Below, piece by piece: positions 18,214 through 27,336 of a stretch of 64,000 bases of DNA (positions within the stretch are counted from its first letter, which is position 1; every line of letters begins with the position of its first letter). Source of the DNA: Shewanella sp. Isolate13 (GTDB taxonomy: Bacteria > Pseudomonadota > Gammaproteobacteria > Enterobacterales > Shewanellaceae); assembly GCF_022398325.1 (NCBI RefSeq), contig NZ_JAKEVD010000006.1, positions 1-64,000 on the forward strand. The letters are read 5' to 3'. Made by a program: the position numbers and the translations under genes. The notes under the pieces were generated by a model. That model searched no databases and was not told where the DNA came from. It saw only the letters and a list, made by a program, of their open reading frames with translations.

Positions 18214-20253
18214 ATGGCAAATTCACAACGTAAAATCCTAGTCACAAGTGCACTTCCGTATGCTAATGGTCCAATCCATTTGGGTCATATGCTTGAGTAT
18301 ATTCAAACCGATATTTGGTCACGTTTTCAAAAGCTACGTGGACACGAATGTCACTATATCTGCGCTGACGATGCTCATGGCACGCCAATCATGCTTAAAG
18401 CACAGCAGTTGGGGATAACTCCTGAAGAGATGATCGCTCAAGTTCAAAAAGAACATGAGAAGGATTTTGCTGACTTCAATATTCAGTTTGATAACTTCCA
18501 CAGCACTCACAGCGATGAAAACCGTGAGCTAGCGAGCCAGATCTATATCAAGCTGCGCGACGCTGGCTACATCAAAACCAAAACGATTTCTCAGCTATTC
18601 GATCCTGAAAAATCGATGTTCCTACCTGACCGTTTTGTTAAAGGTACTTGCCCACGCTGTAAGTCTGAAGACCAATATGGTGATAACTGCGATAACTGCG
18701 GTGCAACCTATAGCACGACTGATTTAATCAACCCTAAATCAGCAGTATCTGGTGCGACACCTGTAATGAAAGACACTGAGCATTTCTTCTTCGATCTGCC
18801 TGCATTCGAAGGCATGTTAAAAGACTGGATTAACTCAGGATCTTTGCAGCAAGAGATGGCTAACAAGCTAGGGGAATGGTTCGAGCAAGGTTTGCAGCAG
18901 TGGGATATTTCTCGTGATGCGCCCTACTTCGGCTTCGAAATTCCTGATGCACCGGGTAAGTTTTTCTACGTTTGGCTAGACGCACCAATCGGTTACATGG
19001 GCTCATTTAAGAACCTATGTGACAAGCGTGACGATCTAAACTTCGATGATTACTGGAGCAAAGACTCAACTGCTGAGGTGTACCACTTCATCGGTAAAGA
19101 TATCGTCTACTTCCACAGCCTATTCTGGCCAGCCATGCTAGACGGTGCAGGCCTGCGTAAACCAACCAGTGTTTATGCGCACGGCTATGTGACAGTAAAC
19201 GGCGCTAAGATGTCAAAGTCTAAAGGCACCTTCATCAAGGCGCGTACTTACCTAGACAATCTAGATCCTGAGTACCTACGTTACTATTATGCCGCGAAGT
19301 TGAGCAACAGAATTGACGATCTAGACTTGAACCTTGAAGATTTCGCCCAGCGCGTAAACTCTGACTTAGTCGGTAAACTGGTTAACCTAGCGTCACGTAC
19401 CGCAGGCTTTATCTCTAAGCGTTTCGATGGAAAACTTGCAAAAATTGCAGACACTAGCCTGACAGAGAGTTTCTTGGCTAAGCAAGAAAGCATCGCTAAC
19501 TTCTACGAGACTCGTGAATTCGGCAAAGCAATGCGTGAAGTGATGACACTTGCAGATATCGCTAACGCCTATGTGGCAGACTCTGCTCCTTGGCAGTTAA
19601 TTAAAGACGATGCGAAGCAAGAAGAAGCGCACCAGGTTTGTAGTAATGCACTTAACCTGTTCCGTATCTTGGTGACTTACCTTAAGCCTGTACTACCTAA
19701 GCTTGCGCAAGATGTTGAAGCCTTCCTACAGATGGAACTGAAGTGGGATAACCTAGACATCGATCTTGCTGGTCATGAAATCGCTAAGTTTAAGGCGCTA
19801 ATGCAACGTGTTGAGATGAAGAGTATCGAAGCGATTATCGAAGCTTCTAAAGAAAACCTTCAAGTTGCTGCAGAGCCAGAGGTGAAGAAGGAAGTGAAAT
19901 CACCGCTTGAGCAAGATCCAATTAGCGATGAGATCAACTTCGATGATTTCGCCAAGATCGATCTTCGTATCGCACGTATCGCTAAAGCTGAGCACGTCAA
20001 AGAAGCCAACAAGCTTTTACGACTTGAGCTAGATTTAGGCGGCGAGACTAAGCAGGTATTTGCAGGTATAAAGTCTGCTTATGCACCTGAAGATCTAGAG
20101 GGTAAGCTCACGGTTATGGTAGCAAACCTTGCCCCACGTCAGATGCGCTTTGGTGTGTCTGAAGGCATGGTACTCGCAGCTGGGCCTGGCGGAAAAGATC
20201 TGTGGATCATGGAGCCACACGAAGGTGCTCAACCAGGTATGAAAGTTAAATAA
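18214..20253 (+). CDS. metG: Methionyl-tRNA synthetase
   Basis: Class I aminoacyl-tRNA synthetase charging tRNA-Met. The 679-residue protein has the HIGH-type motif (GPIHLGHML), a zinc-binding insert with two CxxC knuckles ([18 protein letters not shown]), and the KMSKS loop as KMSKSKGTF. The C-terminal part (about 575-679) is an EMAP/tRNA-binding domain starting [14 protein letters not shown], which allows dimerisation. Length matches E. coli MetG (677). It is followed by a terminator at 20285. Confidence 0.98.
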   Translation: MANSQRKILVTSALPYANGPIHLGHMLEYIQTDIWSRFQKLRGHECHYICADDAHGTPIMLKAQQLGITPEEMIAQVQKEHEKDFADFNIQFDNFHSTHSDENRELASQIYIKLRDAGYIKTKTISQLFDPEKSMFLPDRFVKGTCPRCKSEDQYGDNCDNCGATYSTTDLINPKSAVSGATPVMKDTEHFFFDLPAFEGMLKDWINSGSLQQEMANKLGEWFEQGLQQWDISRDAPYFGFEIPDAPGKFFYVWLDAPIGYMGSFKNLCDKRDDLNFDDYWSKDSTAEVYHFIGKDIVYFHSLFWPAMLDGAGLRKPTSVYAHGYVTVNGAKMSKSKGTFIKARTYLDNLDPEYLRYYYAAKLSNRIDDLDLNLEDFAQRVNSDLVGKLVNLASRTAGFISKRFDGKLAKIADTSLTESFLAKQESIANFYETREFGKAMREVMTLADIANAYVADSAPWQLIKDDAKQEEAHQVCSNALNLFRILVTYLKPVLPKLAQDVEAFLQMELKWDNLDIDLAGHEIAKFKALMQRVEMKSIEAIIEASKENLQVAAEPEVKKEVKSPLEQDPISDEINFDDFAKIDLRIARIAKAEHVKEANKLLRLELDLGGETKQVFAGIKSAYAPEDLEGKLTVMVANLAPRQMRFGVSEGMVLAAGPGGKDLWIMEPHEGAQPGMKVK

Positions 20254-20284
20254 ACTTCTCACCTTGACTCCTCGTTAAGATACT

Positions 20285-20317
20285 AAAAAGCCGCTTATTT
20301 GATAAGCGGCTTTTTTA
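20285..20317. terminator. Terminator downstream of metG
   Basis: A 9-bp stem (GCCGCTTAT and its complement) with a TTG loop, a run of six T after it, and five A before it. It ends metG and may also serve the convergent Nif3-like gene. Confidence 0.92.
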
Positions 20318-20408
20318 TTGACTGCTCCGTTATTCCCATTGACTCAAATTAACTTCGGAACATGGGCCCTCCAGCGAGCAATAATCGATGCTAACCAGTT
20401 TAATTTGG

Positions 20409-21161
20409 CTAAACAGGATTTACGATATCGACGAAATGATGCTTAATGCCAAACTTGTCGGCTAAGTGCTCACCTAACGCCTGAATACCATATAGCTCTG
20501 TTGCGTGATGGCCCGCTGCATAGTACTGGATCCCCTGCTCTACGGCGCAATGATAAGTACGCTCCGAGACCTCTCCACTGATAAACGCATCGAGTCCCAT
20601 ATTGGCCGCGATATCGATATAATCTTGCGCGCCGCCTGTACACCAAGCAACCGTGCTCACTACGGCATCGCTATCGCCTAAGTGCTGGCATGGACGATTG
20701 AGCTTCTCTGAAATCTGCTCGTTAAAGGCTTTAGCCGATAGCGGCGTTGCGAGCCTACCTTGCCACATCAAACCTTGAGCAACATTCTCAATGGGCTCTG
20801 GCTCTACAATGCCTAACACCTTTGCCAACTGCGCATTATTACCCAATTCTGGGTGAGCATCTAACGGCAGGTGATAGCCAAACAAGCTAATATCGTTTAC
20901 CAGCAGGGCTTTAATACGCTTTTGTTTCATACCAATGATAATTTCAGGCTCACTTTTCCAAAAGAAACCATGGTGAACCAAAATCGCATCGGCATTGAGC
21001 TCCACAGCCGCATCAATTAATGCCTGACATGCTGTGACCCCAGTAACAATAGTATTAATCTCTGCCTTACCTTCGATCTGCAAACCGTTTGGAGCATAGT
21101 CTTTAAAATTAGATACTTGTAAAAAATCGGCCAAGTATTGGCCTAATTCGGTCCGAGTCAT
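20409..21161 (-). CDS. Nif3-like dinuclear metal protein (YbgI family)
   Basis: A 250-residue member of the Nif3/YbgI family, often labelled GTP cyclohydrolase 1 type 2 homolog. These proteins form toroidal hexamers with a dinuclear metal site. The likely ligands are visible in ILVHHGFFW (two His), YHLPLDAHPELGNN, and the C-terminal AAGHHATELYGIQAL. The function is not established: the cyclohydrolase label comes from a related protein. It stands alone, convergent with metG. Confidence 0.88.
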   Translation of the reverse strand: MTRTELGQYLADFLQVSNFKDYAPNGLQIEGKAEINTIVTGVTACQALIDAAVELNADAILVHHGFFWKSEPEIIIGMKQKRIKALLVNDISLFGYHLPLDAHPELGNNAQLAKVLGIVEPEPIENVAQGLMWQGRLATPLSAKAFNEQISEKLNRPCQHLGDSDAVVSTVAWCTGGAQDYIDIAANMGLDAFISGEVSERTYHCAVEQGIQYYAAGHHATELYGIQALGEHLADKFGIKHHFVDIVNPV

Positions 21162-21409
21162 AAATCCGCCGAGAGTAGCAAAAAGTCTATTTTAACCTAT
21201 TGTTAGTATAAATAGACAGTTAACTCATAGATAAGACGCCGAGTGTGTCTGCTTAAAAAGCAAACCGATTTAACTCACTATTTACGCTAAAGTGCTCAAA
21301 ACGTCATATAAATACAGCCAGTTCCGGCTAAAATTGGACTTTACAGTGCATTAAACGATAAAATCAGTACAAACCTTCAAGTACACACAAAAATAAACAG
21401 GTTATTATT

Positions 21410-21754
21410 ATGTCAAAACTGACCAAAGAAGAAGTTATCAGCTCACTTGAGACTGCGCTAACTCAGCGTGATGGCCAAGCTGTTAAAATTGAACAGAAAG
21501 GTAGCTGGTACAAAATCGATGGCGGTAAATCTTTACGCTTTAGTGATTTAGAAGCGATGTTAGCTGAAGTCGGTGGCGATAGTGCACCTGTTGAGGCTAA
21601 AGCCGAGAAAAAGGCTGTTGCAGCTAAACCTGCGGCTAAGAAAGCCCCAGCGAAAAAAGCAGCTAAGCCTGCAGCCAAGAGTGGTGGTAAAACACCAAAA
21701 GAACTCTGGCGTGAAAAGCTAGCTGGTAAGGGTCAACTCCCTCGCGGTTTTTAA
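21410..21754 (+). CDS. Small protein with a histone H1-like basic tail
   Basis: A 114-residue protein I cannot assign to a characterised family. Residues 1-60 look folded (EEVISSLETAL, KIEQKGSWYKIDGGKSLRFSDLEAMLAEVGG). Residues 65-95 are a Lys/Ala/Pro-rich low-complexity stretch (KKAVAAKPAAKKAPAKKAAK) resembling H1/HU-tail sequences. The C-terminus has a short conserved-looking element, TPKELWREKLAGKGQLPRGF. A nucleic-acid-binding role is a reasonable guess from the tail but is not shown. The gene has its own terminator at 21838 and appears monocistronic. Confidence 0.85.
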   Translation: MSKLTKEEVISSLETALTQRDGQAVKIEQKGSWYKIDGGKSLRFSDLEAMLAEVGGDSAPVEAKAEKKAVAAKPAAKKAPAKKAAKPAAKSGGKTPKELWREKLAGKGQLPRGF

Positions 21755-22341
21755 TCCTGTTCGATTAAAACTGTCACAGCGAAGGCACTTAGTCTAAAAC
21801 TTGTAGGCTTCGATTTAGCTTAGCTGGAATTAAAAATAAAAAACTCCATCGCTTTTTTAAAGCGATGGAGTTTTTTATTTTGAGCCCTTCTCTTTTTAGG
21901 CCTCATTTATCTGCTGCTAAAACACCGAGACAATACTCACGGGTTATACAGTTGTTCTCATTGTCCAGTAAAATGGTCCCCCTTGTGACGCCAAGCCATG
22001 AATCTACACGCCGCTACTATAAGATGCTTTTGCTTACAAATTGCTTTTCCAACAGTGCAAGATAACCGAGTATTAGGATTGATTCTTGAGTTTAAAACGC
22101 TACTATGATTGCATCTGCCTCTTTAAATATTCAGTACATTTAAAGGGGTCCTTTCATTCGCCAAATGGGGTGTTTAACCTTTTGGTCGGCAATGTAAGCA
22201 CCACTAAAAGATGACACATTTTTTAACCCAAGTTTTGGTTTTCACAAAGCTGTTGCCTATAAAACTAAGTATTTCAACAGCAGCGTACGCTAAAAGGTTA
22301 GATTTTATTCGTAGGATAAGCAGTATTGTATTGAGGTACTT
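21755..22341. other. 587-bp intergenic region with one terminator
   Basis: Apart from the terminator at 21838-21880, I see no gene, repeat or strong promoter here. Short open frames on both strands lack ribosome sites and recognisable sequence. The final part presumably carries the promoter of the Bcr/CflA gene. Confidence 0.5.
21838..21880 (+). terminator. Terminator of the basic-tailed small protein gene
   Basis: A long stem of AAACTCCATCGCTTT and its complement with a short loop, preceded by A-rich sequence and followed by a T run. It is placed about 85 bp after the stop codon. Confidence 0.9.
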
Positions 22342-23568
22342 TTGAACGACTCTCCCAATAGTTCGGCCGCTAACAAGCAAGCATTTGGTGTTCACTTGGC
22401 TTTATTGATCCCTATGTTATCTGCCATTGTCGCCATTACACCGCTTGCTATTGATATGTACCTGCCAGCAATGGCAACACTTGCCTCAAGCTTTGACACC
22501 GATATCACCTTAGTGCAGCAATCACTCAGCCTGTACTTAGGTGGCTATGCATTGGGCATGCTCTGTTTCGGCCCCTTAGCGGATAGATTTGGGCGTAAAC
22601 GACTAGTAGTGCTCGGTTTAAGCGGGTTTATGCTCAGCAGCCTCGCGCTGGCATTTGTGACCTCTATTGAATCATTTTTAATTATCCGCTTTATACAGGC
22701 CTTTATCGGAGCGGCAGCTACGGTGGTGGTCCCAGGTTATATTAAAGAGTTATATGGTAAAAATACCGCTAAAGGCATGTCTTACGTCAGCCTTATTATG
22801 ATGCTGGCGCCACTGATAGCGCCGAGTATCGGCAGTCTTATTTTAGAACTTGGCGAGTGGCAGCTAATCTTTTTTATGTTGGCATTCTATGCCTTTATTT
22901 TGTTAATGCTGGTTAGCCTTAAACTTAAAATGCCTAGCGATACAGACAACAGCAACCGAAGCACTCAATCATTTTTTGGCGCCTACGCGACAGTGTTTAC
23001 TAAAAAAGGCGTCAAGCTCAATATTGCTAGCGGCGTACTGACCTCATTTGCATTTTTCTGCTACCTTACAGCTTCGCCTTTCGTGTATATGGAAGTATTT
23101 GGCCTAGACAAATCACTGTTTGCGGTTCTGTTCAGCACCAATGTCGGCGCGTTAATGTTGGCCAATGTGGTTAACAGTAAGATTGTCGGACGCTACGGTT
23201 CTAAACGTATGCTTAAAGTCTCGACGTTTTTCGGCGCTATCGCAGGCATTGCCCTGCTAAGCGTCAACCTGCTTGGCTTAAGCTATCACTTTACCGTTAT
23301 GATGCTTCTCCCCCTCATGGCTTGTCTCGGTATTATGTCGGTTAATGCCGATGCTATCGTATTGATGAAATTTCAAAAAGAAACAGGTACGGCAACGGCT
23401 GTCATCGGCACATTACGCTTTGGCTTTGGTGCATTAGCAGGCCCTTTGCTCGCACTGTTTTATAGCGGAACCGCTGTGCCCTTCTCCGCACTAATGCTAA
23501 CGGCGGTGCTGTTAGTGGCACTGTGCCAGTTTTTAAGCCGTCATGAGCCAGCGACCTTAACAGAATGA
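22342..23568 (+). CDS. Bcr/CflA-family multidrug efflux MFS transporter
   Basis: A 408-residue, 12-TM major facilitator protein of the DHA1 drug:proton antiporter group. Signature elements include ITPLAIDMYLPAMATLA in TM1 (typical of Bcr/CflA), the motif A loop GPLADRFGRKRLVVLG, and the motif C region MLAPLIAPSIGSLILELG. Start is a TTG five nucleotides after GAGG; no better start lies nearby. Substrates of relatives include bicyclomycin, chloramphenicol and sulfonamides; the substrate here cannot be told from sequence. Confidence 0.92.
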   Translation: MNDSPNSSAANKQAFGVHLALLIPMLSAIVAITPLAIDMYLPAMATLASSFDTDITLVQQSLSLYLGGYALGMLCFGPLADRFGRKRLVVLGLSGFMLSSLALAFVTSIESFLIIRFIQAFIGAAATVVVPGYIKELYGKNTAKGMSYVSLIMMLAPLIAPSIGSLILELGEWQLIFFMLAFYAFILLMLVSLKLKMPSDTDNSNRSTQSFFGAYATVFTKKGVKLNIASGVLTSFAFFCYLTASPFVYMEVFGLDKSLFAVLFSTNVGALMLANVVNSKIVGRYGSKRMLKVSTFFGAIAGIALLSVNLLGLSYHFTVMMLLPLMACLGIMSVNADAIVLMKFQKETGTATAVIGTLRFGFGALAGPLLALFYSGTAVPFSALMLTAVLLVALCQFLSRHEPATLTE

Positions 23569-23885
23569 ATCAAGCCCTTTAAGACCCAGCGCTTTAACAC
23601 CCTAGCCTTTAAGACTCAGGCAAGCATAGCGGGAAGTGGCGGTTACTTATCTCCATATGAGCGTAATTGAAAAGAGAGGCTGGCGAAGCTTTAAGTTGCG
23701 ATTAACAAGAAGGCAATGCTTAACTCTGTAAGCCAGCAATCTCTTATCACCTTCTAAGTGAGAAAATTATTACTCGCCCGTTAATTCTTCACTGTTTTTG
23801 CTCACTATTTTGTTATCAATAATGAATTTTCTTCATTCAGAACAGTTTTTCTCTTAAAGCACTTGTAATAACACAAGGGTTTTAT
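23569..23885. other. 317-bp region between bcr-like gene and the ilvIH leader
   Basis: No gene is seen. Three imperfect copies of a short unit like CTTTAAGACCCAG lie at 23577-23620, directly after the bcr-like stop. The AT-rich stretch from 23780 presumably holds the ilvIH promoter and possible Lrp-type sites, but I cannot assign specific hexamers with confidence. Confidence 0.4.
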
Positions 23886-23990
23886 ATGATGAAAACGCAC
23901 TCATTTTTGAGTGTTTGTCAAGCAATTCGATTGCGCATTAATCTCTACCTTAGATTATTTGGCATTTCGCGAGCAAAGATTACCGTCTGA
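23886..23990 (+). CDS. Candidate ilvIH leader peptide (34 aa)
   Basis: A 34-codon ORF with a strong ribosome site (AAGGG, 6 nt before ATG ATG) that ends 75 bp before ilvI. Eleven of its 34 residues are Leu, Ile or Val, and in the segment IRLRINLYLRLFGI eight of 14 are Leu or Ile. Leader peptides rich in the product amino acids control branched-chain operons by attenuation in many gammaproteobacteria. No T-rich intrinsic terminator follows, so a classical attenuator is not seen; the RNA downstream can form alternative pairings near the ilvI ribosome site. It is too short for standard gene callers. Confidence 0.55.
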   Translation: MMKTHSFLSVCQAIRLRINLYLRLFGISRAKITV

Positions 23991-24058
23991 GCTTAATTAT
24001 TAGAGCGATTACCGTCGCTGTATCAAGATACTGCATACCGTAGCGGTAACTTAAGAGG
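23978..24058 (+). promoter_or_regulatory. Structured leader RNA upstream of ilvI
   Basis: GATTACCGTC occurs twice (23978-23987, overlapping the leader-peptide end, and 24007-24016). A third TACCG lies at 24036. All can pair with CGGTAA at 24044-24049, which sits just before the ilvI ribosome site AAGAGG (24053-24058). The second copy is presented in the loop of a GCGA/TCGC hairpin, and GTATCAAGATAC forms another small hairpin. These mutually exclusive pairings suggest translation-coupled control; this is inference from sequence only. Confidence 0.4.
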
Positions 24059-24065
24059 AAATACT

Positions 24066-25787
24066 ATGGAGAAGTTATCAGGCGCCAGCATGGTCGTCCG
24101 TTCTCTTATTGACGAAGGTGTTAAACATATTTTTGGTTATCCAGGCGGATCCGTACTGGATATCTATGATGCCCTACACGAAAAATCTAATATCGAGCAT
24201 ATTTTAGTCCGTCACGAGCAAGCCGCCGTTCATATGGCTGATGGCTATGCCCGCGCCACTGGGGAAGTTGGCGTTGTCTTGGTGACCTCAGGTCCCGGTG
24301 CTACCAATACGATAACCGGTATTGCTACGGCCTATATGGATTCGATCCCTATGGTGGTGATCTCTGGACAGGTTCCAAGCCACCTAATCGGTAATGATGC
24401 GTTTCAAGAGTGTGACATGATCGGTATTTCACGCCCTGTCGTTAAGCACAGCTTCTTAGTGACCGATCCTCGTGACATTCCAGCCATTATCAAAAAAGCC
24501 TTCTATATCGCTTCTAGCGGGCGTCCAGGCCCTGTCGTTGTCGACGTGCCTAAAGACTGTATGAACCCACAAGTTTTGCACGATTATCAGTATCCTGAAG
24601 ATATCAATATGCGTTCATACAACCCAACGACATCTGGCCATAAAGGGCAGATCCGTCGTGGCCTACAAGCACTGTTAAACGCTAAGAAACCGGTACTCTA
24701 TGTCGGTGGCGGCGCAGTGATATCCGGGTGTGATGCGCAAATTCTTGCCCTGTCTGAAAAACTTGGGATCCCCGTTGTCAGCACCTTGATGGGCTTAGGT
24801 GCATTTCCCGGCACCCACAAGAACAGTGTCGGTATGCTAGGCATGCACGGTTGCTACGAAGCCAACATGACGATGCACAATAGCGACCTTATTTTTGGTA
24901 TCGGTGTGAGATTTGATGATCGTACTACCAATAATGTCGAGAAGTATTGCCCCAATGCCAAGATCTTACATATCGATATCGATCCCTCCTCTATCTCAAA
25001 GACGATTAGAGTCGATATACCTATTGTGGGTTCGGCTGAAAAAATCTTAGATGATATGCTTAAGCAGATCGAGGCGAACGATTATGGCATCACAGATCCC
25101 GCCGCCAATGATGAGTGGTGGAGCGATATCACCACATGGCGAGCTGTCGATAGCCTAAAGTACTCCACCAATGACAAGAAAATTAAGCCACAACAGGTTA
25201 TCGAGGCCTTACATAAGCTTACCAATGGTGATGCCTATGTGGCATCCGATGTGGGTCAGCATCAGATGTTTGCGGCGCTCTACTATCCATTCAATAAACC
25301 ACGTCGCTGGATCAACTCTGGCGGCCTAGGCACCATGGGCTTTGGATTGCCAGCCGCCTTAGGTGTAAAGTTGGCGATGCCTGAAGAAACCGTTATCTGC
25401 GTGACGGGTGATGGCTCGATTCAGATGAATATTCAGGAGCTTTCTACTGCACTGCAATACGATATCCCTGTAATTATTATCAACTTGAACAATCACTTCT
25501 TGGGCATGGTGAAGCAGTGGCAAGATATGATCTATGCCGGTCGCCACTCACAGTCCTATATGGACTCGGTGCCAGATTTTGCAAAAATTTCTGAGGCTTA
25601 TGGCCATATAGGCATGACTATTAGTAACCCTGCTGAACTTGAAGCGGGTCTTGAGAAAGCGCTTAGCATCAAAGACAGACTGGTATTTATGGATATCCAT
25701 GTCGATGAGACAGAGCACGTTCACCCAATGCAGATCCGCGGCGGGGCAATGAATGAAATGTGGCTAAGCAAAACGGAGAAAAGCTAA
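24066..25787 (+). CDS. ilvI: Acetolactate synthase large subunit
   Basis: ThDP-dependent catalytic subunit that makes acetolactate and acetohydroxybutyrate for valine, leucine and isoleucine synthesis. The 573-residue protein has the N-terminal glutamate region ([20 protein letters not shown]), the FAD-binding middle domain, and the ThDP motif [12 protein letters not shown]...NLNN. The stop overlaps the ilvH start by one base (TAATG). The length (E. coli IlvI 574) and the pairing with a 164-residue ACT subunit support isozyme III rather than IlvB or IlvG. Confidence 0.96.
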   Translation: MEKLSGASMVVRSLIDEGVKHIFGYPGGSVLDIYDALHEKSNIEHILVRHEQAAVHMADGYARATGEVGVVLVTSGPGATNTITGIATAYMDSIPMVVISGQVPSHLIGNDAFQECDMIGISRPVVKHSFLVTDPRDIPAIIKKAFYIASSGRPGPVVVDVPKDCMNPQVLHDYQYPEDINMRSYNPTTSGHKGQIRRGLQALLNAKKPVLYVGGGAVISGCDAQILALSEKLGIPVVSTLMGLGAFPGTHKNSVGMLGMHGCYEANMTMHNSDLIFGIGVRFDDRTTNNVEKYCPNAKILHIDIDPSSISKTIRVDIPIVGSAEKILDDMLKQIEANDYGITDPAANDEWWSDITTWRAVDSLKYSTNDKKIKPQQVIEALHKLTNGDAYVASDVGQHQMFAALYYPFNKPRRWINSGGLGTMGFGLPAALGVKLAMPEETVICVTGDGSIQMNIQELSTALQYDIPVIIINLNNHFLGMVKQWQDMIYAGRHSQSYMDSVPDFAKISEAYGHIGMTISNPAELEAGLEKALSIKDRLVFMDIHVDETEHVHPMQIRGGAMNEMWLSKTEKS

Positions 25788-26281
25788 TGCGTCGTATTAT
25801 ATGTGTATTACTTGAAAACCAGCCTGGCGCCCTATCACGAGTTGTTGGATTGTTTTCTCAGCGTGGTTATAACATCGAAACCTTAACCGTTGCGCCAACC
25901 GAAGATAGCACCCTGTCGCGCCTTACGGTTACCGTTAATGCCGATGAATATATTTTGGAACAGATTGAGAAGCAATTACATAAGCTTATCGATGTCCTTA
26001 AGGTCTCTAATATCACCGAGTCCGCTCACGTAGAGCGAGAACTTGCTCTCATTAAAGTTAAAGCACACGGCGATAACCGTGAAGAGGTGAAGCGGCTAGC
26101 GGATATTTTCCGTGGCCAAATTGTCGATGTCACCCAAAGCCTTTATACCGTGCAGCTAATCGGTACCAGCGAAAAACTCGATGCTTGTATAGCAGCACTG
26201 GCAGATTTTACCAAGGTGGTCGAGATCTCTCGCTCTGGTGTTGTTGGGTTAGCCCGTGGCGAAAAGGCGATGAAAGCCTAG
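25787..26281 (+). CDS. ilvH: Acetolactate synthase small (regulatory) subunit
   Basis: Regulatory subunit conferring valine feedback inhibition and full activity on IlvI. The 164-residue protein (E. coli IlvH 163) has an N-terminal ACT domain beginning RRIICVLLENQPGALSRVVG with the NIETLTVAPTED segment, and a C-terminal domain ending RSGVVGLARGEKAMK. The ATG shares its A with the ilvI stop codon, so translation is coupled. It is followed by a terminator at 26302. Confidence 0.96.
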   Translation: MRRIICVLLENQPGALSRVVGLFSQRGYNIETLTVAPTEDSTLSRLTVTVNADEYILEQIEKQLHKLIDVLKVSNITESAHVERELALIKVKAHGDNREEVKRLADIFRGQIVDVTQSLYTVQLIGTSEKLDACIAALADFTKVVEISRSGVVGLARGEKAMKA

Positions 26282-26301
26282 AGCTCTAACAGCGACATAG
26301 C

Positions 26302-26328
26302 AAAAGGGAGCCAATTGGCTCCCTTTTT
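26302..26328. terminator. Bidirectional terminator between ilvH and hsp20
   Basis: AAAAGGGAGCCAATTGGCTCCCTTTTT is a near-perfect palindrome with a GC-rich stem flanked by A and T runs, between convergent genes. Confidence 0.92.
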
Positions 26329-26369
26329 AAATTAACTTATTAGCAATAACCTATAGGGTTAGCTGCCTA

Positions 26370-26810
26370 TTACTCGCTATCGAGTAATCTTGAGCTACCA
26401 ATCTCAATTTTACGCGGTTTCATCGCCTCTGGGATTTCACGCTTAAGATCGATATTCAATAAACCATTCTCTAGGTTTGCACCAATCACTGTAACGTAAT
26501 CGGCAAGCTGGAATGTACGCTCAAATCCGCGCTCAGCGATACCTTGATACAGGTATTTGCGCTCATCGGTTGCCTCGGCTTTCGTGCCCTTGACTAACAG
26601 CTTGTCACCTTCGCTTGTGATCTCAAGTTCCTGCATCGAAAAACCTGCTACAGCCATAGTGATACGGTAGCGGTGTTCATTAATCAGTTCGATATTATAA
26701 GGAGGGTAACCAGAATTGCCTTTATTCGACGCGGCATGCTCGGCTAGCTGTGCTAAACGGTCGAATCCAATAGCGCTGCGGTATAGTGGTGTTAGATCAT
26801 AATTTCTCAT
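26370..26810 (-). CDS. ibpA: Hsp20-family small heat shock protein (IbpA-like)
   Basis: An ATP-independent holdase that binds unfolding proteins in the cytoplasm. The 146-residue product has the IbpA N-terminus ([19 protein letters not shown]), the YPPYNIELI start of the alpha-crystallin domain, the [17 protein letters not shown] strand, and a C-terminal PRKIEIG extension with an I-x-I motif. Upstream lie a 13-bp-spaced sigma-32 promoter and a roughly 150-nt structured 5' UTR ending in a ROSE-like hairpin, so heat control probably works at both transcription and translation. Only one hsp20 is present here, unlike the ibpA-ibpB pair of enterobacteria. Confidence 0.95.
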   Translation of the reverse strand: MRNYDLTPLYRSAIGFDRLAQLAEHAASNKGNSGYPPYNIELINEHRYRITMAVAGFSMQELEITSEGDKLLVKGTKAEATDERKYLYQGIAERGFERTFQLADYVTVIGANLENGLLNIDLKREIPEAMKPRKIEIGSSRLLDSE

Positions 26811-26814
26811 GGGT

Positions 26815-26836
26815 ATATCCTTGTCTTAAGCAATAT
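26815..26836 (-). promoter_or_regulatory. ROSE-type RNA thermometer hairpin covering the hsp20 ribosome site
   Basis: On the transcript, AUAUUGCUU-AAGAC-AAGGAUAU folds into a hairpin. UUGCU faces the AGGAU Shine-Dalgarno with one bulged guanine, the hallmark of ROSE elements of small heat shock genes. The rest of the 5' UTR forms further hairpins: 26849-26870 (GGTG/CACC plus CGACA/TGTCG), 26876-26893 (GAAGCG/CGCTTC) and 26907-26917. Temperature-dependent opening is inferred from the known family, not shown here. Confidence 0.8.
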
Positions 26837-26967
26837 TTTTAAAAGTTAGGTGGCCGACAACTGTCGCACCACAACGAAGCGGTTATTCGCTTCTCACCTA
26901 TCCTTTGCCCCGAAGGCTCAATATTTAGGTGGATTAATTAGGTCCTCATCGAGCGACCTTACAACTA

Positions 26968-26995
26968 ATATGTGGACGCAAAAAACGTTTTCAAG
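26968..26995 (-). promoter_or_regulatory. Sigma-32 heat shock promoter of hsp20
   Basis: Reading the minus strand, CTTGAAA (26989-26995) is followed after exactly 13 bp by CCACATAT (26968-26975). This is close to the sigma-32 consensus CTTGAAA-N13/14-CCCCATNT. The start site would be near 26960, giving a 5' UTR of about 150 nt. Confidence 0.85.
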
Positions 26996-27203
26996 AGAAT
27001 TGATAAAAAAATTTATTTTTCTCTCTTTATAAAAACCAAATAACAGATAGAAAAGCGTAACTTTAACACTGAGTGTGGCGTGGTCACGTTTAAATGAGCT
27101 TTTAAGCCATTAAACACAGCCTACCCTCACTTTCATTCGTTTTGCATCGTCACCTCAAATGATGATAACCCTCTACTGAAACCAGCTGTTTAGGGCTGAA
27201 AAC
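26996..27203. other. AT-rich spacer upstream of the hsp20 promoter
   Basis: About 200 bp between the sigma-32 promoter and the nucleotidase terminator. I see no ORF with a ribosome site, no repeat and no strong promoter in it. Confidence 0.4.
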
Positions 27204-27242
27204 AAAAAATCCAGTACTCGCCTAGGCAAGCACCGGATTTTT
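27204..27242 (-). terminator. Terminator of the 5'-nucleotidase gene
   Basis: On the minus strand the arms AAATCC and GGATTT enclose an inner GCCTAGGC palindrome and are followed by TTTTTTG. It lies about 95 bp after the nucleotidase stop. Confidence 0.8.
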
Positions 27243-27336
27243 AAACGAATTACGTCAGTAAGCTTTGGCTCCTACCTTAAACAAATATCACTGCTTAACT
27301 CTGGTGCTAAAGCTTGACTATCAAGCAATGTACTGC

